Shown here: in pieces, positions 47,059 through 55,168 of the stretch
Layout: each line of letters opens with the position of its first letter
Numbering within the stretch: the stretch's first letter is position 1
Assembly (NCBI GenBank): GCA_012719645.1
Contig: JAAXZX010000004.1
Location: 30,477-94,476, forward strand
Reading direction: 5' to 3'
Length of the DNA: 64,000 nucleotides
Source: Clostridiaceae bacterium
GTDB taxonomy: Bacteria > Bacillota > Clostridia > DSM-8532
Translations under genes and position numbers: made by a program
The notes under the pieces: generated by a model
Databases searched by the model: none
Seen by the model: the letters and a program-made list of their open reading frames with translations, nothing else
What the model was told of the DNA's origin: nothing

Positions 47059-48888
47059 ATGAAACCAACCATCAGGGATACACTTAAAAATCTTCCCGAT
47101 TCACCGGGAGTTTATATCATGCGGGATAGCGACAATAAGGTCATCTATGTAGGCAAGGCCAAGGTCCTGAAGAACAGGGTAAGGTCCTATTTCCGGAACA
47201 GCCAGGACATGGACGCGAAGACCGCCGCGCTGGTGTCAAATGTGCAGTCCCTGGAGTATATAGTCACCCATACCGAGGAAGAGGCCTTTATCCTTGAGAA
47301 CACGCTTATCAAGAAATACAGGCCGAAATACAATATCATGCTCAAGGATGACAAGACCTATCCCCTTATCCGGGTAAGCGTCCAGGAGGATTATCCGCGC
47401 ATTGAGATCGTCAGGAAGGTCCAAAAGGATGGAGCCAGGTACTTCGGGACCTATGTGAAGGCCGGTGCTGTGAGGGAGAGCCTGGACATTATAAGGAGAC
47501 TGTTTCCCATCAGGACATGCAAAAGGAGCATCTCGCCGGACAAAAAGCAAAGGCCATGCCTTTACTGCCATATCGGGCTGTGCTCAGCACCCTGCAGCGG
47601 CAATATCTCAAAGCAGGATTATGACCTGCTGGTGCAGAATGCCTGCGCTTTCCTGGAAGGCAGGCAGGATGAAGTCGTCAAAAGGCTTGAAGAAGAGATG
47701 CGCCGCTATGCTGATGACCTGAAGTTTGAGAAGGCCGCGGCCATACGCGACCGGCTGAAAAGCGTAAACGAGCTTCTGAAAAAACAGGCGGTCTATTCCA
47801 CAAAGGCCGAGGAGCGGGATGTTATAGGGCTGTTCCTTGATGACTGGAACTGTGCGGCAAGCGTATTGTCCATCAGGTCCGGACGGCTTGTGGGCAAGCG
47901 TTCCTTCGTGCTGGAGGGCATGGGGGCGTCCACCCATGGAGCCGTGATGGGCTCATTCGTCCTCCAGTATTATGATGCCAACCCGGAGATACCCCGGGAG
48001 ATTGCGCTCCAGTATGAACCCGAATCCGTGGATGTCCTGGAGGAGATCCTGTCCAAGAAACGCGGCGGCAAGGTGACCCTGCTTGTCCCGAAAAGGGGTG
48101 TGAAGGCGGACCTTGTGGATATGGCCGAACAGAATGCCAGGGAAGAGCTGGAACTGTACAAGATGACGGTCCTGGCCCGAAACGCCCGGTCACAGGAGGC
48201 GCTTGTGAAGCTCAAAACAGCCCTCGGTCTCGATAAAGTTCCCTCGGTGATTGAGGCTTATGATATCTCCAATACAGGGGATACCGAGATTGTGGCATCC
48301 ATGGTGGTATTCAGGGAAGGCCGTGCCGATCACAGCCTTTACAGGCGTTTCAGGATGAAGGCTGTAACCGCGCAGAACGACTATGCAAGTATGCAGGAAA
48401 CCCTGCTGAGAAGGTTCGGACGTTATCTGGGCGGCACGGATGATGAAACCTTCGGGACACTCCCTGACCTGCTGCTTGTGGACGGGGGAACAGGCCATGT
48501 AAACGCGGCCAGGGAGGTGCTGGCCGACCTGGGAATTGAGGTCCCTGTATGGGGAATGGCCAAGGACGACAGGCACAGGTCCCACCGGCTGGTGAACGGG
48601 CAGGCAGGTATAGATCTCAGCCGTGACCAGGAGTTGCTGAGATTTATCGCATCGGTGCAGAACGAAGCCCACAGGTATGCCGTGGAATATAACAGGCATC
48701 TTCGCAGAAAGCGCCATCAGCAATCGGCGCTGGACCAGGTGCCGGGGATCGGGGAAGCCAAAAAGAAAGCCCTTCTGCGGGCTTTCGGCTCAGTGAAGAG
48801 AATAAGGGAGGCAAGCCTCGAGGAAATAAGCGCGGTCAAGGGGATCGGCCCGAAGCTTGCCGCCGTTATAAAGGAAAAGCTCGGTTGA
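47059..48888 (+). CDS. uvrC: Excinuclease ABC subunit C
   Basis: LKNLPDSPGVYIMRDSDNKVIYVGKAKVLKNRVRSYF; IEAYDISNTGDTEIVASMVVF; C-terminal HhH. Confidence 0.98.
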   Translation: MKPTIRDTLKNLPDSPGVYIMRDSDNKVIYVGKAKVLKNRVRSYFRNSQDMDAKTAALVSNVQSLEYIVTHTEEEAFILENTLIKKYRPKYNIMLKDDKTYPLIRVSVQEDYPRIEIVRKVQKDGARYFGTYVKAGAVRESLDIIRRLFPIRTCKRSISPDKKQRPCLYCHIGLCSAPCSGNISKQDYDLLVQNACAFLEGRQDEVVKRLEEEMRRYADDLKFEKAAAIRDRLKSVNELLKKQAVYSTKAEERDVIGLFLDDWNCAASVLSIRSGRLVGKRSFVLEGMGASTHGAVMGSFVLQYYDANPEIPREIALQYEPESVDVLEEILSKKRGGKVTLLVPKRGVKADLVDMAEQNAREELELYKMTVLARNARSQEALVKLKTALGLDKVPSVIEAYDISNTGDTEIVASMVVFREGRADHSLYRRFRMKAVTAQNDYASMQETLLRRFGRYLGGTDDETFGTLPDLLLVDGGTGHVNAAREVLADLGIEVPVWGMAKDDRHRSHRLVNGQAGIDLSRDQELLRFIASVQNEAHRYAVEYNRHLRRKRHQQSALDQVPGIGEAKKKALLRAFGSVKRIREASLEEISAVKGIGPKLAAVIKEKLG

Positions 48889-48960
48889 AAAGGAACGGGT
48901 AATTATTCGACACATGCCGCAGTATGATAGGGTAAGAATCTTTTACTGCGAGCCGGACAA

Positions 48961-49836
48961 ATGAATCTTGGCATGATTCTGCCCCATGAAGCCAACCATG
49001 GGAAAGAAACCGGAAAGGTAACCCGCCGCATACTGTCGGCACTGTCAGTGGTCCCCCCATGCATCGGAATCAGAAGGATTATGCTGGATCCGAACATCAG
49101 CCTTGTCATATGCAGCATTCCATATTCCCGCGGCCGCTCCTCGCAGAACAACGGGCCGGACAGGCGGCTGAAACGGAGGCTGGACAGGATACTCGCAGAA
49201 GAGGGAGTCCTTTCTGTAATTGAGCATCCGGACATAAAAAACCTGTATGGTTCCCACAAGACCAGGTATGAATCCTACCTGACCGATATCGCCGTTTCCC
49301 GTTTTACCGAACTTTTGGGCATCGTACATCGGGGCATGGGGCTGGGCCGCATGGAAATAACAGTTACCGGCTGCCAGCGCCACCTGGAATATGCCATAAC
49401 AAGGTTGATATCCCTGGTAAAAACCATCAATGTGCTGATCCCTGAAGGGTTCCGGGAACCAGGGAAGGCCGAGGAAGCCTTTGATGAAACCGGGATTCCG
49501 GTCCATATTACCACCGATCCCGGGGTACTCAGAAGGACACCCCTGTGGATACGGTTTCCCGATGATCATGAAAGCTTTGACTGCCTGCCCGCTGTCTATA
49601 CAGGCAGGATTATCGACCTGGGGGCCCTCAAGGTTATTGACACAAGGGCAAAAAGGATTTACGATATATGCCTGGAGCTTCCCGAATCCATACTGGGTGA
49701 AACGGGGCCATTGCCCGACCAGTTGAGATACCTGCGGCTCCCCGGTTTTCTTGCGGCAAACTGTGCCAATGCCTGGGGTGAAAGCGCTGCCGAGGCTTCA
49801 ATCCGGCTGAACATGCGACTGAATCTTAAACCTTGA
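48961..49836 (+). CDS. Conserved hypothetical protein (unrecognised family)
   Basis: 291-aa ORF with coding-like composition between uvrC and greA; no family recognised. Confidence 0.75.
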   Translation: MNLGMILPHEANHGKETGKVTRRILSALSVVPPCIGIRRIMLDPNISLVICSIPYSRGRSSQNNGPDRRLKRRLDRILAEEGVLSVIEHPDIKNLYGSHKTRYESYLTDIAVSRFTELLGIVHRGMGLGRMEITVTGCQRHLEYAITRLISLVKTINVLIPEGFREPGKAEEAFDETGIPVHITTDPGVLRRTPLWIRFPDDHESFDCLPAVYTGRIIDLGALKVIDTRAKRIYDICLELPESILGETGPLPDQLRYLRLPGFLAANCANAWGESAAEASIRLNMRLNLKP

Positions 49837-49861
49837 CACAGGTTGCGGCGTACACTATAAT
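49833..49861 (+). promoter_or_regulatory. Perfect-consensus sigma-A promoter upstream of greA
   Basis: TTGACA-N17-TATAAT; overlaps the stop codon of the upstream gene. Confidence 0.9.
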
Positions 49862-49929
49862 GAAACGTAATGCTAAAAAGGGTATTAATATTTATTGGGG
49901 GCACGCAATACTAAAAAGGGGAGAAAAAA

Positions 49930-50409
49930 ATGGATCGCAACAAAGAAGTCCTTCTTACCTACGAAGGTCTGAAAAAGCTTGAGGAAGAGCTCGAATATCT
50001 TAAGGGGGAAAAACGCAAGGAGATTGCCGAAAGGATCAAGGCGGCACTAACCTTTGGAGATATAGCCGAGAACTCGGAGTACGACGAAGCGAAGAATGAG
50101 CAGGCTCAGAACGAAGCCCGCATATTAGAACTGGAAACACTGCTGAAGCAGGCAACCGTTATCGATGAGGATGAGGTGGACACACAGACAGTCAACCTTG
50201 GCACCCGCGTTAAAATCATGGAACTCAAGTCAAAGGAAGAGGTTGAGTACCACATCGTGGGTTCTGCCGAAGCCGACCCCATCTCATTCAAGATATCCAA
50301 CGAATCCCCTGTTGGCAGGGCGCTCATGGGGCACAAGGCAGGGGATACCATTGAGGTGGAAGTGCCTGGAGGGAAGCTTAAGTACAAGATAATTAACATC
50401 CATAAGTAG
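49930..50409 (+). CDS. greA: Transcription elongation factor GreA
   Basis: [51 protein letters not shown]...[23 protein letters not shown]. Confidence 0.98.
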   Translation: MDRNKEVLLTYEGLKKLEEELEYLKGEKRKEIAERIKAALTFGDIAENSEYDEAKNEQAQNEARILELETLLKQATVIDEDEVDTQTVNLGTRVKIMELKSKEEVEYHIVGSAEADPISFKISNESPVGRALMGHKAGDTIEVEVPGGKLKYKIINIHK

Positions 50410-50465
50410 GAAAGCCTATTGTTTGTCAGATTGCAATCATGTATAATATAACTTTGATACGGAAC

Positions 50466-50503
50466 ACAGTTTACATAATATATGTAAGCTGTTTTCTTTT
50501 ATG
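50466..50503 (+). terminator. Terminator/attenuator hairpin between greA and lysS
   Basis: acag-t-ttacat-aat-atgtaa-g-ctgt then tttctttta. Confidence 0.75.
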
Positions 50504-50602
50504 GCCTTCTTTGGCCTTCAGGCGGTCCCGGCCGCAGGACGGAGGCAGGGCGCTAAAGCCAAAGAAAACCGCTGCCAAATACGCACACCCGGGAGGAACT
50601 GT

Positions 50603-52096
50603 ATGTCAGAGATTATTGAAAACGCTGCCGAGATGCAGGATATTAATGAAGTAATGCGGATCAGGAGAGAAAAGCTTATTGAGCTTCAGAACTCCGGTGC
50701 GGATCCCTTCCGTATAGTCAAATATGATGTAACCCACAGGACGGCCGAAATAGTATCACAGTTTGAGACCTTTGAGGGTAAAAGGGTATCGGTTGCCGGC
50801 CGCCTGATGAGCAAGAGGGATATGGGAAAGTCATCATTCTGCGATATCCAGGACAGGGACGGCAAGATACAGTTATATGCCCGTATCAATGAACTGGGAG
50901 AAGAAAAATATACCGGCTTCAAGAAGCTGGATATCGGGGATATCATAGGTGTGACGGGAACGGTTTTCAAGACGCGCATGGGCGAGATTTCCATCAAGAT
51001 GGATGATTATGTGCTGCTGTCCAAATCCTTAAGGCCTCTGCCCGAAAAGTTCCATGGCCTCAAGGACACTGATACAAGGTACAGGCAGCGTTACCTGGAC
51101 CTTATTGTAAACCCTGAGGTGAAGAAAACCTTTATCACACGCAGCAGGATCATTTCCGCCATCAGGAGGTTTATGGACGAGCACGATTTCCTTGAGGTGG
51201 AAACCCCCATCCTCAACACCATCGCGGGAGGAGCCGCGGCACGCCCGTTCATCACACATCATAACACGCTGGATATCGACATGTACCTGCGAATAGCCCC
51301 GGAACTGTTCCTCAAGAGGCTTATCGTAGGGGGACTTGAAAGGGTTTATGAATTGGGACGCATGTTCAGGAACGAGGGGATGGATGTAAAGCACAACCCC
51401 GAATTCACCATGATGGAGATCTACCAGGCATACACCGATTATCATGGCATGATGCGATTGACGGAGGACCTGATATCCACCGTGGCCAGGGAGGTCATCG
51501 GTTCAATGAAGGTGGTTTACCAGGGACAGGAAATAGACCTGACCCCCCCATGGAAGAGGATTACCATGCAGGAAGCGGTGCTGATGTATGCCGGCGTGGA
51601 TTTCAGCAGGATCTCCGGCGATGAGGAAGCCCGCGCCATAGCCAGGGAGAAGGGACTCCAGCTGGAAGGCAGCCCTACTAAGGGTGAGGTCATGAGCCTG
51701 CTGTTCGAAGAGTTTGCGGAACCCAATCTGATCCAGCCCACCTTTGTCATGGATTATCCCGTGGAGATTTCTCCATTGACCAAAAGAAAGCCCGATAAGC
51801 CGGAACTGACCGAAAGGTTCGAACTGTTCATTACAGGAAGGGAATTCGGGAACGCCTACTCCGAACTCAACGATCCCATAGATCAGAAGGAGAGGTTCCT
51901 GGACCAGGTCAGGAAGAGAGAGGCAGGGGATGAAGAGGCCAATATGATGGATGATGATTTCATCGTAGCCCTGGAACACGGCCTGCCGCCCACGGGCGGT
52001 CTTGGAATAGGGGTGGACCGGCTTGTCATGCTTCTGACAGACTCCTATTCCATAAGGGATGTACTCCTTTTCCCGACAATGAAACCAAAGGAATGA
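50603..52096 (+). CDS. lysS: Lysyl-tRNA synthetase (class II)
   Basis: [79 protein letters not shown] 50603 with gggaggaac RBS. Confidence 0.98.
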   Translation: MSEIIENAAEMQDINEVMRIRREKLIELQNSGADPFRIVKYDVTHRTAEIVSQFETFEGKRVSVAGRLMSKRDMGKSSFCDIQDRDGKIQLYARINELGEEKYTGFKKLDIGDIIGVTGTVFKTRMGEISIKMDDYVLLSKSLRPLPEKFHGLKDTDTRYRQRYLDLIVNPEVKKTFITRSRIISAIRRFMDEHDFLEVETPILNTIAGGAAARPFITHHNTLDIDMYLRIAPELFLKRLIVGGLERVYELGRMFRNEGMDVKHNPEFTMMEIYQAYTDYHGMMRLTEDLISTVAREVIGSMKVVYQGQEIDLTPPWKRITMQEAVLMYAGVDFSRISGDEEARAIAREKGLQLEGSPTKGEVMSLLFEEFAEPNLIQPTFVMDYPVEISPLTKRKPDKPELTERFELFITGREFGNAYSELNDPIDQKERFLDQVRKREAGDEEANMMDDDFIVALEHGLPPTGGLGIGVDRLVMLLTDSYSIRDVLLFPTMKPKE

Positions 52097-52115
52097 CTTG
52101 CCAGGAGGTCTTCAT

Positions 52116-52985
52116 ATGGACAGGAAGAGGGCCCTGGAAATCTTTGGCCTGCGTGAAGACGCAACTAATGAGACCATTGTAAAAAGGTATAATGTCCTGG
52201 TCAAAAAATTCAGGTATACCGACGCCAGTGATATCGGCTTTACCCGGGAAGAACTGGATGAAGCCTATAAGCTGCTGATGGGTATTGAGTACCGTGACCC
52301 GGAGGAAGAGAGGAGAAAGAAAGCCCGGCAGCAAAAACCCAACCCGGTTCTCAAGGCGCTCGGTATTGACTATGACAGGTTATCCAATTTTTTGTATTAT
52401 TATAAATGGACCATTTTAATCTGTATCCTTGCGGTTGTGTTTGTGATCTGGATCGTATCCAGTTTTGTCAATCGCGTTGATCCGGATTTCAAGCTCATCA
52501 TCGCCGGTGAAATATATGTAAGGGATATAGATGCTTTTGAAGGGAACCTCAAAGTCCTGATTAACACAAATGAACCGCAGGCGCAGCACATTCCCATCAG
52601 CGACCGGGTTGACCCTGCGGTCCTGCCTGCTTACGAGGAGAAACTTACGGTGGAAATCATGGCCGGTGAGAATGACGTCTTCATTCTCGACATGGCCCTT
52701 TACAACAGGCTGGCGCCCTTCGGCATATTTGTACCGCTGGATGACAGGCTGGAGGAGCTGGGAGGCGCGCCGTATGACGAAAGCCTGCTTATCTCCGCCC
52801 AGGCAGAGGATGGCGAAGAACCCCGGCCACCCAGGATGTATGGCGTGGATGTGACCGGAAGCAGTATACTTGAGGAGCAGGGCGTTACCGGGGACAGGAT
52901 GATTGCCGCGATAATGGTAAACGCAGAACATGCCGAAAATGCTGTTGAGTATATAAAAACACTGGTGGAGTCTGTCCGCCGGTAA
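52116..52985 (+). CDS. J-domain-like N-terminus, single-TM hypothetical protein
   Basis: RKRALEIFGLREDATNETIVKRYNVLVKKFRYT (degenerate, no HPD) plus TM ILICILAVVFVIWIVSSFV. Confidence 0.7.
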   Translation: MDRKRALEIFGLREDATNETIVKRYNVLVKKFRYTDASDIGFTREELDEAYKLLMGIEYRDPEEERRKKARQQKPNPVLKALGIDYDRLSNFLYYYKWTILICILAVVFVIWIVSSFVNRVDPDFKLIIAGEIYVRDIDAFEGNLKVLINTNEPQAQHIPISDRVDPAVLPAYEEKLTVEIMAGENDVFILDMALYNRLAPFGIFVPLDDRLEELGGAPYDESLLISAQAEDGEEPRPPRMYGVDVTGSSILEEQGVTGDRMIAAIMVNAEHAENAVEYIKTLVESVRR

Positions 52986-53003
52986 TTTTGAGGAGGGTAA
53001 CAG

Positions 53004-53327
53004 ATGTTTGAGTTGGTCGTGGATATGGACAGCAGTGAGGGCAGCGGAAAGGTGATATTGCTTCGCGGTGAAATTGACATCTATTCGGCGCCGGATTTCA
53101 AGGATAATCTTTTCCAGGCAATGGGGGACTGCAGGGAGGATATCGTCCTGGATTGCTCCGAGTTAGGCTATATAGACAGCATGGGGCTTGGCATCATGGT
53201 AGCCGCTCTGAAACGGGCAAGGCAGAATGACCGGAACATCAGGATCAGGAATCCCAGGACCAATGTGAAAAAACTGTTCAAGATCACGGGGCTTGACAAA
53301 GTATTCATTATGGAGGAATTGAAATGA
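53004..53327 (+). CDS. STAS-domain anti-anti-sigma factor (RsbV/SpoIIAA-like)
   Basis: LRGEIDIYSAPDFKDNL...IVLDCSELGYIDSMGLGIMVAALKRAR; phosphorylatable Ser in IDSMGLG. Confidence 0.93.
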   Translation: MFELVVDMDSSEGSGKVILLRGEIDIYSAPDFKDNLFQAMGDCREDIVLDCSELGYIDSMGLGIMVAALKRARQNDRNIRIRNPRTNVKKLFKITGLDKVFIMEELK

Positions 53328-53710
53328 AGCCATTGGATACGGTATCCGTGCTGATTCCCTCTAAGGCAGAATACGTGAGCATTGTCCGGCTGACAGCCTC
53401 CGGCATAGCAAACAGGATGGGATTCGACATAGATGAAATCGAAGATATCAAGGTATCCATCTCGGAAGCCATCAACAGGATGATAGACAAGGGTATATCT
53501 TCCGATAGCATCAGGATCGATTTCCATCTGTACGGCGATTTTATCAGGATTGATTTCAGGCTTTCAGGCAGTTCAACACGTGATATTTTTGAAAGTGAAG
53601 AAGATGGCTTTGCTTTTGAAATCATCCGTGCCCTGATGGATGAGGTGAACCTGGACACGGATGACCATGTGTTGTTATCCATGACAAAAAAGCTTGAAAG
53701 GGCTGTCTGA
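53324..53710 (+). CDS. Anti-sigma factor kinase-like ATP-binding protein (RsbW-like)
   Basis: PSKAEYVSIVRLTASGIANRMGFDIDEIEDIKVSISEAINRMI... typical RsbW N-box region. Confidence 0.88.
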   Translation: MKPLDTVSVLIPSKAEYVSIVRLTASGIANRMGFDIDEIEDIKVSISEAINRMIDKGISSDSIRIDFHLYGDFIRIDFRLSGSSTRDIFESEEDGFAFEIIRALMDEVNLDTDDHVLLSMTKKLERAV

Positions 53711-53712
53711 AG

Positions 53713-54471
53713 ATGAGCAAGAGACAAGAATCTCCGGAAAACCTGGAGCGTACGGAGAAAGAACTGTTTGAGGCCTACCGCAGGGACCGTGATCTGGAAA
53801 TCCGCAATGAGATAATATCCCGTTACATGTATCTTGCAGATATCATCACCAAGAAATTCGCCAACAGGGGTGTTGAGAGTGATGATATCTATCAGGTTGC
53901 ATGCGTGGCGCTGATAAACGCCGTTGAGCGTTTCGATCCGGATGCCGACGTGAAGTTTGTCAGCTTTGCCACTCCCACCATCATTGGGGAAATTAAGCGG
54001 TATTTCCGGGACAAGGCCTCGGTTATACGCATACCCCGGCGCATATACGAAGTCTACCAGAAAGTGAACCAGGCTCGCGAATACCTGATGCAGAGGCTTA
54101 AACGGGCGCCCAGGATAGACGAGATCGCAGAATACCTCAAGATGAAGGAAGAAACCATACTGGAAATAATTGAATCCTGGAATGTCTATAATATCCAGTC
54201 CTTCGACCAGACAGTATTTGAGGAGGACGACCTGGAACTCCATGAAACTGTGGGACAGGACGACGAAACCTTTGAAAGGATCAACAACCGTGATTTCCTT
54301 GAGAAGGCCATGGAGAACTTCAACCAGGCCGAGAAACTGTTCATTAAGCTTCGTTTCTTTGAAAACAAAACACAAAAGGATATCGCAAAGCACTTCAATG
54401 TATCCCAGATGTACATATCCCGTCTGGAGAAAAGAACTCTCGAAAAATTCCGCTATATTTTAAAGAAGTGA
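53713..54471 (+). CDS. SigB/SigF/SigG-family RNA polymerase sigma factor
   Basis: GVESDDIYQVACVALINAVERFDPDADVKFVSFATPTIIGEIKRYFRDKASVIRIPRRIYE; FNVSQMYISRLEKRTLEKFR. Confidence 0.93.
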   Translation: MSKRQESPENLERTEKELFEAYRRDRDLEIRNEIISRYMYLADIITKKFANRGVESDDIYQVACVALINAVERFDPDADVKFVSFATPTIIGEIKRYFRDKASVIRIPRRIYEVYQKVNQAREYLMQRLKRAPRIDEIAEYLKMKEETILEIIESWNVYNIQSFDQTVFEEDDLELHETVGQDDETFERINNRDFLEKAMENFNQAEKLFIKLRFFENKTQKDIAKHFNVSQMYISRLEKRTLEKFRYILKK

Positions 54472-54544
54472 AAAGTGGGTAAATATAAGTAAAGAGCTTT
54501 CAGAGAGTAATCTGTCTGCTCCATGAGCGGGGGAATATATAGGT

Positions 54545-54997
54545 ATGAGTGTCAAACAAAAAGATGGTATTCAGATATACAGCGAAATGATCAGCAGCGA
54601 TACCTACGAGGTATGTCGGCAGGTTAAGGTCATTCTGAACAGGCTTGAGCGAATTTCGGAAATTGACGACGATCAGCAGTTTGATATCAGGGTGATCCTG
54701 AGCGAGCTTCTGCAGAACGCCATAAGGCATGGCAACGCCAATGACAGCAATAAAAAGGTGTTTGTGGACGTATGGCTGCATGATGACAGCCGTGTTCTGT
54801 CCATACGTGTGACTGACCAGGGACAGGGTTTTGATGTTAAACGCACCATTGAGTGCAGGGGAAAAGGATGCAGCGATGAGCTGGCCATGGATGAGTCGGG
54901 CAGGGGTCTGCTCATTGTCCGGAACCTTTGTGATGACATACAGTTTAACCCTGTGGGCAATGCCATTACGGTCAGAATGAGATTGGGCTCTCACTGA
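54545..54997 (+). CDS. HATPase_c ATP-binding protein (second RsbW-like protein)
   Basis: DIRVILSELLQNAIRHGNAND...VTDQGQGFDVK...ESGRGLLIVRNLCDDIQF. Confidence 0.9.
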   Translation: MSVKQKDGIQIYSEMISSDTYEVCRQVKVILNRLERISEIDDDQQFDIRVILSELLQNAIRHGNANDSNKKVFVDVWLHDDSRVLSIRVTDQGQGFDVKRTIECRGKGCSDELAMDESGRGLLIVRNLCDDIQFNPVGNAITVRMRLGSH

Positions 54998-55016
54998 AAT
55001 GACTTCCTGAAGCGAT

Positions 55017-55066
55017 GGGACGGTTCTCAAGCCACCAGGGCCTGGAGGACCGTCCCTTGTTTCTTT
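55017..55066 (+). terminator. Terminator-like hairpin containing GGGACGGTTC repeat
   Basis: gggacggt...accgtccc then ttgtttctttc. Confidence 0.7.
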
Positions 55067-55168
55067 CCCGCCTTTTATTTTCCTGGCAAAGGTAAGGGAA
55101 GGACAAACTCGGCTCTGTTCATGCCGGGGGTTTTGTGATAAAATGAAGACGAGGAGTTGATATAGAAG

